Below, piece after piece: positions 51,277 through 60,219 of a stretch of 64,000 nucleotides of DNA. The notes beneath the pieces were generated by a model. It was not told the DNA's origin. It ran no database searches and saw only the letters and a list, made by a program, of their open reading frames with translations. The first letter of the stretch is position 1. Every line of letters starts with the position of its first letter. Both the position numbers and the translations under genes were made by a program. Origin of the DNA: Mameliella sp. MMSF_3455 (lineage in GTDB: Bacteria > Pseudomonadota > Alphaproteobacteria > Rhodobacterales > Rhodobacteraceae); contig NZ_JASHJL010000010.1 in the NCBI RefSeq assembly GCF_030733205.1, positions 62,001 through 126,000 on the forward strand, read 5' to 3'.

Positions 51277-53118
51277 ATGGAAAGATGCCAAGCGATACGC
51301 GGACGGGCGCACCGGTTTCTGAAACCCGAGGACGGCAATGTCACGGTGTTTTCAGTCTTGATGGTGCTGCTGATCCTCGTGATCTCCGGCGCCGCGGTGG
51401 ACATCATGCGGTTTGAATCAACACGCGCCCGGATGCAGACGCAGATGGACCGCGCGGTTCTGGCCGCTGCGGACCTTGACCAGTACCTGTCTTCGGATGA
51501 CGTCGTCCGCGACTACATGGACAAGGCGGGGATGGAACACGTCCTGCTGGGAACCCAGGTCGACTGGGGGCTCAATCACCGGACGGTCAAAGCCTGGGGC
51601 GAAACGACCATCCCGACCTATTTCCTCAAGTTGAGCGGCCATGACAGCCTGACGCCGCCGGCGCTCAGCGTTGCCGAGGAAAAGATCGCCAACGTGGAAA
51701 TCAGCCTGGTGCTGGATATTTCGGGGTCGATGCGCTGGAACGAGCGCATGGTGCGGCTCAAGCCCGCGGCGCAGAACTTTGTCCACAAGGTGATGACGGA
51801 TGAGACCAACGGCGTGACCACGCTGAACCTGGTTCCCTTCGCAGGACAGGTGAACCCCGGCGACATCCTGTTCGACTATTTCCGCGGCGAACGCCCGGAC
51901 ATCCCCACCCCGGATCCCGAACCTACGCCCGATCCCGATCCCGAACCCGTGGTCGATCTCGGTGACTACTTCAGCCCGTGGGAACAGGCGATTTCGAACA
52001 TCGTGATCTATTTCGACACCGATGGCGACGATATCTACAACCGCGCCCACAAAATCGAAGGGTTCCCCGAGAACGCCCCGCGCGACGTCGACGACTTTTA
52101 TCGCGGAGCCGTGGCCTACATGATTGCCCAGGACAACAAGCTGAGCGATCCCGGCCAGTTCCTGGGCATTTCGATCAAGGGCGGCAAGCAAAGAACGCGG
52201 TATTTCCAGGTCAAGGGCGACCAGAACGGACCGGACTCGGACCTGGGCCCGACCAAGAACCGCGGCAAGATCCCCGGTAGCACCTATAGCTACGGCAGTA
52301 TCGACTTTGTTGCCTGGGCGGAATCCTACGTCTCGCCGAACCTTGGGGATCTGCCTGCCGGCCCGGACACGACCGACGAAAGCCCCGAAGATCCGGTTCA
52401 CATCAACATGCCGTCCTCCTGTGTCGAGATCTACGATGACGAGTTCGACACCACGGCATTGCCCTTGTCCGACGACTATGTTCCGCATTTCCATCACTGG
52501 GACATCGACGAAGAGGTCATGGACTGGGGCTGGTGCCCGGGTGAGCAGATGGCCGTTCAGTATTATTCTGCCGATCGCGACGCGCTGCTGCAGTTCATCG
52601 CGGACATGCGGATGCACGACGGAACAGGCACCCAGTACGGTATGAAGTACGGTCTGGCCCTGCTCGACCCGGCCAACCGCGACGAGGTCAGCCACCTGAT
52701 TGCGAACGGCCTGGTGGACTCCCGCTTTGAAGGTCGCCCGATCGACTGGCACGACCCCGAGACGGAAAAATACATTGTCCTCATGACCGATGGCCAGACC
52801 ACGGACCAGTTCCGCCCGAACGATCCTCGTGATCCGGTCAATGGCGAGGTGGAACTGCTGCAACAGGGTGGAGGCGCTTACTACAACATGTCTCTGCAGT
52901 CCAAGAACAAGAGCAACCTGCAAAAGCAATGCGACCTGGCCCGGCAGCGCGGCGTGACCGTCTTTACCATCGCCTTCGAGACCGATGATGCGGCCGCTGC
53001 GGAAATGCTCTCCTGCGCCTCTTCGGCCAGCCATTTCTTCCACGTCCAGGGCGCCGAGATCTACGACACCTTCGATACGATCGCACGCCAGATCAACAAC
53101 CTGAGGCTGATCCAATGA
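51277..53118 (+). CDS. TadG-like VWA protein (set 2, copy B)
   Basis: The 613-residue protein has the same layout as copy A: membrane helix VTVFSVLMVLLILVISGAAVD, MIDAS LVLDISGSMRWN, module FDTDGDDIYNRAHKIEGF, HFHHWDIDEEVMDWGWCPG and MTDGQTTDQF. It has an extra Pro/Asp-rich linker (PTPDPEPTPDPDPEP, about residue 215). The ATG at 51277 is chosen because GGGAGA abuts the earlier ATG at 51271. Its stop overlaps the TadE-like gene start by 4 bases. Confidence 0.88.
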   Translation: MERCQAIRGRAHRFLKPEDGNVTVFSVLMVLLILVISGAAVDIMRFESTRARMQTQMDRAVLAAADLDQYLSSDDVVRDYMDKAGMEHVLLGTQVDWGLNHRTVKAWGETTIPTYFLKLSGHDSLTPPALSVAEEKIANVEISLVLDISGSMRWNERMVRLKPAAQNFVHKVMTDETNGVTTLNLVPFAGQVNPGDILFDYFRGERPDIPTPDPEPTPDPDPEPVVDLGDYFSPWEQAISNIVIYFDTDGDDIYNRAHKIEGFPENAPRDVDDFYRGAVAYMIAQDNKLSDPGQFLGISIKGGKQRTRYFQVKGDQNGPDSDLGPTKNRGKIPGSTYSYGSIDFVAWAESYVSPNLGDLPAGPDTTDESPEDPVHINMPSSCVEIYDDEFDTTALPLSDDYVPHFHHWDIDEEVMDWGWCPGEQMAVQYYSADRDALLQFIADMRMHDGTGTQYGMKYGLALLDPANRDEVSHLIANGLVDSRFEGRPIDWHDPETEKYIVLMTDGQTTDQFRPNDPRDPVNGEVELLQQGGGAYYNMSLQSKNKSNLQKQCDLARQRGVTVFTIAFETDDAAAAEMLSCASSASHFFHVQGAEIYDTFDTIARQINNLRLIQ

Positions 53119-53651
53119 CCCAACGTCTGTTTGAAATGCTCAAGGGGTTCCGCCGTGACGAGGAGGGGTCCAGTACCGTCGAATTCTCGATCTACTTCAC
53201 GGTCTTCTTCTTCATCCTCGCCGCAACGGTCGAGATGGGCTACATGAACCTGCGGCACGCGCTGCTCGAGAGGGGCGTGGACCTGGCGACGCGGGAAATC
53301 CGCCTGAACACCGGCGCCATCCCCACCTACGATGAGGTGCGGCAAAAGATCTGCGACGAGGCGGTGATCGTCGACAGCTGCACGGAAAACCTGCGTCTGG
53401 AAATGATCCAGGTCGATCCGCGCAACTTTGCCGCCGTCCCGCCCACGGCCGACTGCATCAATGCCGAGGAAGACCCGCGGCCGGTTCGCAATTTCGTCCC
53501 CGGGCTCGACAACCAGATGATGCTGCTGCGCGCCTGCCTGAAATACAAGCCCGCCATGCCGACCACATCCTTTGGCATGGCCCTGCCCAAGGACCCGCAG
53601 GGCTATGCGCAACTGGTCGCCACATCCGCATTCGTCCAGGAACCGAGGTAA
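53115..53651 (+). CDS. TadE/TadF-like protein (set 2, first)
   Basis: The 178-residue protein has DEEGSSTVEFSIYFTVFFFILAATVEMGY, a TadE-type hydrophobic segment with a Glu, and a secreted part with cysteines in KICDEAVIVDSCTENLRLEM, TADCINAEED and LRACLKYKPAM. It is the counterpart of 44734-45267 and is translationally coupled to copy B of TadG. Confidence 0.87.
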   Translation: MTQRLFEMLKGFRRDEEGSSTVEFSIYFTVFFFILAATVEMGYMNLRHALLERGVDLATREIRLNTGAIPTYDEVRQKICDEAVIVDSCTENLRLEMIQVDPRNFAAVPPTADCINAEEDPRPVRNFVPGLDNQMMLLRACLKYKPAMPTTSFGMALPKDPQGYAQLVATSAFVQEPR

Positions 53652-53656
53652 GTGCC

Positions 53657-54217
53657 ATGATCCGCTCTTCGATACTTCGCCACCTGCGCCGCTTCGCCGC
53701 CGATACCCGGGGCAACGTTGCGCTGGAAAGCCTGATCTGGCTGCCCTTCGTCCTGTTCCTGCTGGCTGCCACCTTCTCTTTGCACGATGCCTTCCGCTAC
53801 AAGGCGCTGAACACCAAGGCAGCCTATACGATCTCAGACGCGATCTCGCGCGAGACGGATCCGATCGACGGGTCCTACCTCGACGGTATGATCGAACTGC
53901 TGGACTTCCTTGTGCGGCCCGGCGGGGATTCCTCGCTGCGAGTGACGCTGGTGCGGTACAACGGCGACGCCGCCGCATACGAGGCCGAGTGGTCCCAGAC
54001 CCGGGGCACCTTCAGCGCGCTGCAGACGGCGCAGGTCACGGACATGTACGATCAGCTGCCCCAGATGCTGCACAATGAGCGGGTGATCGTGGTCGAGACC
54101 GAGACCTATTACGATCCGCCCTTTGCGATCCCGGGCCTGACGGGAGCGGGACTGTTCTACAATTACGGCTTCACCCGCCCGCGCTTTGCGCCCAAGATCG
54201 TCTGGAACGACGGCTGA
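53657..54217 (+). CDS. TadE-like protein (set 2, second)
   Basis: The 186-residue protein has DTRGNVALESLIWLPFVLFLLAATFSLHDAF as its membrane segment and a secreted C-terminal part with FTRPRFAPKIVWNDG. It matches 44170-44721 of set 1 in length and ending. It is the last gene of set 2, 5 bases after the previous one. Confidence 0.86.
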   Translation: MIRSSILRHLRRFAADTRGNVALESLIWLPFVLFLLAATFSLHDAFRYKALNTKAAYTISDAISRETDPIDGSYLDGMIELLDFLVRPGGDSSLRVTLVRYNGDAAAYEAEWSQTRGTFSALQTAQVTDMYDQLPQMLHNERVIVVETETYYDPPFAIPGLTGAGLFYNYGFTRPRFAPKIVWNDG

Positions 54218-54327
54218 TCGCTCAGCCGCCCGCTTCAGGCACGAAAACGTCATGTTCCGTCGCCTGGGGGAATTGATCCCGGGCGGCGGGGCTGCTTTGC
54301 TACGCTCCGGTACTGTTGGAGGGGGCG

Positions 54328-55581
54328 ATGCGCTTTTCCGGTTTGAAAGTTCTGGCCCAGGGGCTGACGGGCAATCGCGGATGGCGCCCGCATTGGCGTG
54401 ACCCGGAGCCGAAACCCGAATATGATATCGTGATCATCGGCGGCGGCGGGCACGGTCTGGCCACCGCGTTCTACCTGGCCAAGGAACACGGGCTGACCAA
54501 TGTCGCCGTGCTTGAAAAGGGGTATCTGGGGGGCGGCAACGTTGGCCGCAACACCACCATCGTCCGCGCCAACTACGGGCTGCCCGGCAACTCCGAGTTC
54601 TATTCCCATTCCCTGAAACTCTGGGAGGGCATGGAACAGGAGCTGAACTTCAACACCATGATGAGCCAGCGCGGCGTGCTGAACCTGTGCCATTCCGATG
54701 GTCAGCGCGACGCTTTTGCCCGGCGCGGGAATGCCATGCGCAACCAGGGCGACGATGCCGAGCTGCTGACGCCCGAGCAGGTCCGCGAGATGGTGCCGTT
54801 TCTCGATTTCGACAACGGGCGTTTTCCCATCTACGGCGGGCTCTGGCATGCGCGCGGCGGCACGGCGCGGCACGACGCGGTGGCCTGGGGCTATGCACGG
54901 GGAGCGGACATTCGCGGCGTCGACCTTATCCAGAACTGCGAGGTGACCGGCATAGACGTCCAGGAAGGACGGGTCACAGGCGTGCAGACCACGCGCGGGG
55001 CGATCCGGGCCAGGAAGGTGGGTATCGTCGTGGCGGGTCGATCGGGGCAGGTGGCGGGATTGGCGGGGATGCGCCTGCCGATCGAGAGCCATGTCCTGCA
55101 GGCCTTTGTGACCGAGGGTTTGAAGCCCTGCATCGACCAGGTGGTGACCTTTGGCATGGGGCACTTCTATATCAGTCAATCGGACAAGGGCGGGCTGGTC
55201 TTTGGCGGCGACCTCGATTTCTACGCGTCCTACGCGGCGCGGGGCAACCTGCCGATGGCAGAACATGTAATGGAGGCGGCGATGACGCTGATGCCGATGA
55301 TCGGCAAGGCGCGGGTGCTGCGCAGCTGGGGCGGGATCATGGATATGTCGCCCGATGGCTCTCCCATCATCGACAAGACGGGGATCGAGGGGCTCTACCT
55401 GAACTGCGGCTGGTGCTACGGCGGGTTCAAGGCTGTGCCGGGCTCGGGCTTTTCCTTTGCGCATCTGATCGCCCAAGACAGGCATCACGAGCCGGCGGCA
55501 GGGTTCCGGCTTGGCCGGTTCAGCACCGGGCGCGGGATCATGGACGAAGAAGGGACGGGCGCGCAGCATAACCTGCACTAG
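54328..55581 (+). CDS. soxB: Sarcosine oxidase beta subunit
   Basis: The 417-residue protein has the FAD site DIVIIGGGGHGLATAFYLAKE, KGYLGGGNVGRNTTIVRANY and MDMSPDGSPIIDKTGIEGLY near the C terminus, as in heterotetrameric sarcosine oxidases. It carries the noncovalent FAD and the covalent FMN site with the alpha subunit. The ATG at 54328 has GGAGGGGG upstream. The enzyme oxidises sarcosine and feeds methyl groups to tetrahydrofolate. Confidence 0.94.
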   Translation: MRFSGLKVLAQGLTGNRGWRPHWRDPEPKPEYDIVIIGGGGHGLATAFYLAKEHGLTNVAVLEKGYLGGGNVGRNTTIVRANYGLPGNSEFYSHSLKLWEGMEQELNFNTMMSQRGVLNLCHSDGQRDAFARRGNAMRNQGDDAELLTPEQVREMVPFLDFDNGRFPIYGGLWHARGGTARHDAVAWGYARGADIRGVDLIQNCEVTGIDVQEGRVTGVQTTRGAIRARKVGIVVAGRSGQVAGLAGMRLPIESHVLQAFVTEGLKPCIDQVVTFGMGHFYISQSDKGGLVFGGDLDFYASYAARGNLPMAEHVMEAAMTLMPMIGKARVLRSWGGIMDMSPDGSPIIDKTGIEGLYLNCGWCYGGFKAVPGSGFSFAHLIAQDRHHEPAAGFRLGRFSTGRGIMDEEGTGAQHNLH

Positions 55582-55601
55582 GCGCTTCTGGAGGGCTGAA
55601 G

Positions 55602-56114
55602 ATGAGTATTTTCGGAGAGAAGAAGCTGCAGGTATGCGCGCTTGCGGTCATGAAGGTGCTCGCAGGGGCCGTCGTGCAGGCGGAAGAGATCCGGCCCGGC
55701 TGCTACACGCGGTTCTATTCCGACGCGCATTTGCGGGACCAGCCGGCACAGGTCGTGCGCGCAGTGCGGCTTTGGGTCGGGCCCTGGATGACCGAGGTCG
55801 CGCGCGAGGCGCGGATCGAGGTGGTGCCCGCCAACCAGGGCCATGCCCGGGGCGCACCCTGGGTGGGGGCGCGGTTGCAGCAGTTCCTGATCTGCGGCAC
55901 CGAGAGCGGCGCGCCGATCTGCCAGGTCGAATGCGACGGCGGCCGGATGGAAGTCACCAAGCAGGATGCACAGGGGATGGTGTTCCGGACGCGGTACATG
56001 GTGGTCGGCAATACCGGTGAATGCGGGGGCGTGATGGACATGGCCGAGGTTCAAGGCCAATGGGTCAGCTACCGCCTGTACCGCACGGATGACTCCAATT
56101 GTACGGGGATGTGA
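55602..56114 (+). CDS. Unknown six-cysteine periplasmic protein inside the sox operon
   Basis: The 170-residue protein has a hydrophobic, signal-like N terminus (LQVCALAVMKVLAGAVVQA) and six cysteines in the mature part (RPGCYTRF, LICGTESG, ICQVECDGG, GECGG, NCTGM). It may be disulfide-bonded in the periplasm. I do not recognise a family. GGAGGG precedes the ATG, and it sits 20 bases after soxB and 4 before soxD, so it is co-transcribed. The usual order is soxB-soxD directly. Confidence 0.75.
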   Translation: MSIFGEKKLQVCALAVMKVLAGAVVQAEEIRPGCYTRFYSDAHLRDQPAQVVRAVRLWVGPWMTEVAREARIEVVPANQGHARGAPWVGARLQQFLICGTESGAPICQVECDGGRMEVTKQDAQGMVFRTRYMVVGNTGECGGVMDMAEVQGQWVSYRLYRTDDSNCTGM

Positions 56115-56118
56115 CGCG

Positions 56119-56385
56119 ATGCGATTGACCTGTCCGATCTGCGGCGAGCGTGACCGGCGCGAATTCTATTACCAGGGCGATGCGGTGATGCTGGACCGGC
56201 CCGGGGCGGAGGCCCCGGCGCAGGACTGGGCCGACTGGCTGCACCTGCGTGACAACCCTGCGGGCCGCACGCGCGAGCTTTGGTATCACGAGGCGGGCTG
56301 TACCGCCTGGCTGGTGGTCGAGCGCGATACCCTGACGCACGAGGTTTTCTCGGTCGGTTTGGTGGAGAATGCCGATGCGGATTGA
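56119..56385 (+). CDS. soxD: Sarcosine oxidase delta subunit
   Basis: The 88-residue protein opens MRLTCPICGERDRREFYY and has WYHEAGCTAWL. Cys5, Cys8, His57 and Cys61 form the known zinc site of the delta subunit. It overlaps the start of soxA. Confidence 0.94.
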   Translation: MRLTCPICGERDRREFYYQGDAVMLDRPGAEAPAQDWADWLHLRDNPAGRTRELWYHEAGCTAWLVVERDTLTHEVFSVGLVENADAD

Positions 56386-59311
56386 TGGCAAGGGGCGCGT
56401 GGATCGGGCCCGCCCGGTGAGTTTCACCTTTGACGGCAAGGCGTTCAGTGGCTTTGCCGGAGATACGCTGGCCTCGGCGCTCTTGGGGGCGGACGTGCGC
56501 CTGATGGGGCGCAGCTTCAAGTATCACCGCCCGCGCGGCGTTCTGACCGCCGGGTCCGAAGAACCCAACGCGCTTGTCACCGTGCGAAATGGGGCGCAGG
56601 CCGACCCGAACACCCGCGCCACGATGCAGGAGCTTTACGAGGGACTGGAGGCGGTCAGCCAGAATCGCTGGCCCTCGCTCGACTTCGATGTTCTGGGGGT
56701 GAACGACCTTGCTGCGCCCTTCTTTGGCGCGGGCTTCTACTACAAGACCTTCATGTGGCCCAAAGCGTTTTGGGAGAAGCTCTACGAGCCGATGGTCCGG
56801 CGGGCCGCCGGACTGGGCGCGCTGTCGGGCGAGGCCAACGCGGACCGCTATGAAAAGGCCTATGCCTTTTGCGACGTGCTGGTGATCGGCGGCGGGCCTG
56901 CCGGGCTGATGGCGGCGCTGACGGCTGCACGGGCCGGGGCAGAGGTGATACTGGCCTCCGAGGATTGCTGTTTCGGCGGTCGTTTGCAGGCCGAAGACGA
57001 AGAGGTCGATGGTGAGGCGGGATGCAGCTGGGCCACGGCGCTGGCTGGCGAATTGGCGACGATGGAAAACGTCCGCCTGATGCCGCGCACCACCGTGACC
57101 GGCGTCTATGACGGCGGCACCTATGGCGCGTTGGAGCGTGTGGCGCAACACCTGGCCGATCCGGGCGATGCGCCGCTGGAGTGCTTTTGGCGCATCGCGG
57201 CAAAGCGTGCCGTGCTGTGTACCGGCGCGCTGGAGCGGCATATCGCCTTTCGTGACAACGACCGGCCCGGCGTCATGATGGCGGCGGCGCTGCGCGGCTA
57301 TCTCAATCGCTGGGGCGTGGCGCCGGGGCGGCGCGTGGCGGTCTTTGGCAACAACGATGACGCGCATCGGACGGCGCGGGACATGCATCTTGCCGGGTTG
57401 GACGTCGTGGCTCTGGTGGACAGCCGCCACGATGCGGACAACAAGGCCGGGGATGTGCCGTTCTACCCGGGATGGCAGGTGGCGCGGGCACATGGGGCCA
57501 AGGGCCTCGAGTCCGTGGACCTGATTGGCCCGCAGGGGGCGACAAAGCGGTTGCAGGCCGAGGCGCTGGGGGTTTCTGGCGGCTGGAACCCGGCTGTGCA
57601 CCTGACCTGTCACCTGAACGGTCGGCCCGTCTGGGACGAGCGCATCGCCGCATTCGTCCCGCGCGAAGGCGCGGTCCCGGGGATGACGGTGACGGGGGCC
57701 GCACGCGGCACTTTTTCCACCGCTGCCTGCCTGCGCGAAGGGGCCGAGGCGGGGCTGGCGGTGGCCGAGGCGCTGGGGCACAGCGGCGCGCTTCCGGTGA
57801 TCCCGGCGGCAGAGGATACAGAGTACCGCGTTCGCAGGCTCTGGGCCGTGCCGGGCAAGGGGCGGGCCTGGCTGGATTTTCAGAACGACGTGACCGTGAA
57901 GGACGTCAAACAGGCAGCCTCCGAGAATTACCGCAGCGTCGAGCACATGAAGCGCTACACGACGCAGGGTATGGCAACCGACCAGGGCAAGAGCTCGAAC
58001 GTGCAGGCGCTGGCGATCCTTGCCGATGCCACCGGGCGCGACATCCCCGAGACGGGGACGACCACCTTTCGCCCGCCCTATGTGCCCGTTGCCATCGCAG
58101 CGATGGGGGCCGGGTCGCAGGGCAAGGGGTTCGCCCCACAGAGGTTTACTACCTCGCATGAGGCCAGTGTCGCGCGCGGTGCGCCGATGGTCGAGGCGGG
58201 GTTGTGGTACCGGCCCTCGTATTTCCCGAAGCCCGGCGAAAAGACATGGCGCGAGTCCTGTGACCGCGAGGTGAAGATGGTGCGCGAGAGCGTGGGCATC
58301 TGCGATGTCTCGACGCTGGGCAAGATCGACCTGCAGGGGCGCGACGTGGGCGCCTTCCTCGATTTCGTCTACGCCAACAGGTTCTCGACGCTGAAGCCGG
58401 GGCGCGTGCGCTATGGGCTCATGCTGCGCGAGGACGGGCATGTGATGGATGATGGCACCACCGCGCGATTGTCCGACACCCAGTGGATCATGACAACGAC
58501 GACCGCCGCCGCCGGCGAGGTCATGAAACATCTCGACTGGGTACGGCAGGCATATTGTGGAGCGATGGACGTGCGGTTCATCTCTGTCACCGAGCAATGG
58601 GCCCAGTTTGCCGTCGCCGGGCCAAAGTCGCGCGAACTGCTGAACGGGCTGCTGGACAGCCCGATCAGTGATGACGGCTTTCCCTTCATGCAGTGCGGGC
58701 CGGTCAGCATCGGCGGCGTGGCCGCGCGTCTCTTCCGGATCAGCTTTTCCGGTGAACACGCCTATGAGATCGCAGTGCCCGCGCGTTATGGTGCCAGTCT
58801 CTTCGAAGTGCTGCTGGGCCGGGCCGAGGCGATGGGCGGTGGACCCTACGGGATGGAGGCGCTGAACGTGCTGCGGATCGAGAAGGGCCATATCACCCAT
58901 GCCGAGATCCACGGGCGCACCACCGCCTTTGATATCGGTTTTGCACGTATGGTCTCGGCCAAGAAGGACTGTATCGGCAAGACGCTGGCCGCTCGTCCGG
59001 GGATGATCGAGGAGGACCGCGAACAGCTGGTGGGGCTGCGGCCTGTCACCAAAGGCCGGACGCTGACCGCCGGGGCGCATCTGTTCGACAAGGGGGCAGA
59101 GGCGGTTCGGACCAATGATTTGGGCTATATCAGCTCGGTCGGGTTTTCGCCGTCCCTGGGCACTTTCCTTGGGCTGGGGTTTCTCAGGAACGGGCGCGCG
59201 CGACACGGCGAGGAGATCAGGATGGTGGATCATGTCCGGGGCACGGAAGAGGCCTGTATCGTGACCGATCCGGTGGCCTTTGACGAAGATGGAGGGCGGT
59301 TGCGTGGTTGA
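56375..59311 (+). CDS. soxA: Sarcosine oxidase alpha subunit
   Basis: The approximately 978-residue protein has an N-terminal region with RSFKYHRPRGVLTAGSEEPN, a central FAD/NAD domain with VLVIGGGPAGLMAALTAARAG, and a C-terminal GcvT-like folate domain from about residue 590 (SVGICDVSTLGKIDLQGRD). Sarcosine oxidase alpha passes the methyl group to tetrahydrofolate. Overlaps with soxD and soxG mark one operon. Confidence 0.95.
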   Translation: MRIDGKGRVDRARPVSFTFDGKAFSGFAGDTLASALLGADVRLMGRSFKYHRPRGVLTAGSEEPNALVTVRNGAQADPNTRATMQELYEGLEAVSQNRWPSLDFDVLGVNDLAAPFFGAGFYYKTFMWPKAFWEKLYEPMVRRAAGLGALSGEANADRYEKAYAFCDVLVIGGGPAGLMAALTAARAGAEVILASEDCCFGGRLQAEDEEVDGEAGCSWATALAGELATMENVRLMPRTTVTGVYDGGTYGALERVAQHLADPGDAPLECFWRIAAKRAVLCTGALERHIAFRDNDRPGVMMAAALRGYLNRWGVAPGRRVAVFGNNDDAHRTARDMHLAGLDVVALVDSRHDADNKAGDVPFYPGWQVARAHGAKGLESVDLIGPQGATKRLQAEALGVSGGWNPAVHLTCHLNGRPVWDERIAAFVPREGAVPGMTVTGAARGTFSTAACLREGAEAGLAVAEALGHSGALPVIPAAEDTEYRVRRLWAVPGKGRAWLDFQNDVTVKDVKQAASENYRSVEHMKRYTTQGMATDQGKSSNVQALAILADATGRDIPETGTTTFRPPYVPVAIAAMGAGSQGKGFAPQRFTTSHEASVARGAPMVEAGLWYRPSYFPKPGEKTWRESCDREVKMVRESVGICDVSTLGKIDLQGRDVGAFLDFVYANRFSTLKPGRVRYGLMLREDGHVMDDGTTARLSDTQWIMTTTTAAAGEVMKHLDWVRQAYCGAMDVRFISVTEQWAQFAVAGPKSRELLNGLLDSPISDDGFPFMQCGPVSIGGVAARLFRISFSGEHAYEIAVPARYGASLFEVLLGRAEAMGGGPYGMEALNVLRIEKGHITHAEIHGRTTAFDIGFARMVSAKKDCIGKTLAARPGMIEEDREQLVGLRPVTKGRTLTAGAHLFDKGAEAVRTNDLGYISSVGFSPSLGTFLGLGFLRNGRARHGEEIRMVDHVRGTEEACIVTDPVAFDEDGGRLRG

Positions 59312-59855
59312 TCTGACGGCTTTGACGCCCTGCAGCGGGCTGTTGCCGCTGCGCAAGGGCACCGTGACGCTGAGCGAACTGGACCCGGGGCGGATCACCT
59401 CGCTGATGCCGTTCCGGGGGCAGGGGGCCGCGCTTTCTGCCGCGCTGGAGCGCGCGCATGGACTGGGTTTTCCCGCACCGGGCAGGGTAGAGCAGACCGA
59501 GGGCGCGACCTGTCTCTGGACGGCAAAGGACCAGGCCTTTCTGATCGGGCCGGAGCCGGATCCCGCGCTGGCCGATCATGCTGCGATGACGGACCAATCC
59601 GATGCCTGGGCGGTCGTCCTGCTGGCCGGTGAGGATGCCGAAGACGTGCTGGCGCGCCTTGTCCCGATCGACCTGCGGCCCGTGGCCTTTCCCGAAGGTG
59701 CCGCGGCGCGGTCGCTCTGCCAGCACATGACGGTCTCGATCAGTCGGCGGGCCGAGGGGCTGCAGATCATGTGCTTCCGCTCCATGGCGCGAACGCTTGC
59801 GCATGAAATTGCCGATGTCATGGCCTTGGTTGCCGGGCGGAGGGCCGCGGGCTAG
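59304..59855 (+). CDS. soxG: Sarcosine oxidase gamma subunit
   Basis: The 183-residue protein matches SoxG in length and position. It is in frame with DLTALTPCSGLL and ends in a helical segment (SMARTLAHEIADVMALVAG). The GTG at 59304 has GGAGGG 7 bases upstream and overlaps soxA by 8 bases; an ATG at 59289 is an alternative. The gamma subunit shows weaker sequence conservation, so position carries weight here. Confidence 0.88.
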   Translation: MVDLTALTPCSGLLPLRKGTVTLSELDPGRITSLMPFRGQGAALSAALERAHGLGFPAPGRVEQTEGATCLWTAKDQAFLIGPEPDPALADHAAMTDQSDAWAVVLLAGEDAEDVLARLVPIDLRPVAFPEGAAARSLCQHMTVSISRRAEGLQIMCFRSMARTLAHEIADVMALVAGRRAAG

Positions 59856-59888
59856 AACGCCGTTCAGTCTGGTAGAAAGGATACCGCC

Positions 59889-60164
59889 ATGCGCGCATTG
59901 GTCATGATCGCTGTTCTCGGGTTCGGAGCGTCCGCCGCCGTGGCGCAGGACGTCGACAGATGCGTTCAGACAGAGACCTGGTTCAATGCGGCCGTACAGG
60001 CCCGGCTGGACGGGGACAGCAAGGCAAAGGTGCGCCGTACCATGACCCGGGAGATGGGCAAGGACGCCGCGGGGCAACTGGTGGATTTCATCTTTCTCTT
60101 GCCCGAAGCGCAGTTGACGCCCGAGGTGGGCAAGGCCGCGCGCGCGCAGTGCGAGGCGCTTTGA
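59889..60164 (+). CDS. Small periplasmic protein of unknown function
   Basis: The 91-residue protein has a signal peptide (MRALVMIAVLGFGASAAVAQ) and a 71-residue mature part with two cysteines (DVDRCVQTETW and AQCEAL at the end). I do not recognise a family. It lies between soxG and dnaG, 33 bases after soxG, so it may be in the sox transcript. Confidence 0.75.
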   Translation: MRALVMIAVLGFGASAAVAQDVDRCVQTETWFNAAVQARLDGDSKAKVRRTMTREMGKDAAGQLVDFIFLLPEAQLTPEVGKAARAQCEAL

Positions 60165-60219
60165 TCCCAGGCTGACTCTGCCCCTTGCCTAGGGCCCACG
60201 CCGGGCGATATTGAGAGGC

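Noticed and set aside
51900-51960. A short tandem repeat as a possible CRISPR or mobile element
   Set aside because: It is a coding Pro/Asp/Glu repeat in frame in a TadG-like gene, with no spacers or repeat array.
56069-59398. A 1109-residue minus-strand open frame
   Set aside because: It is antisense to soxD-soxA and is rich in His, Arg and Pro with no recognisable domains. soxA is unmistakable on the other strand.
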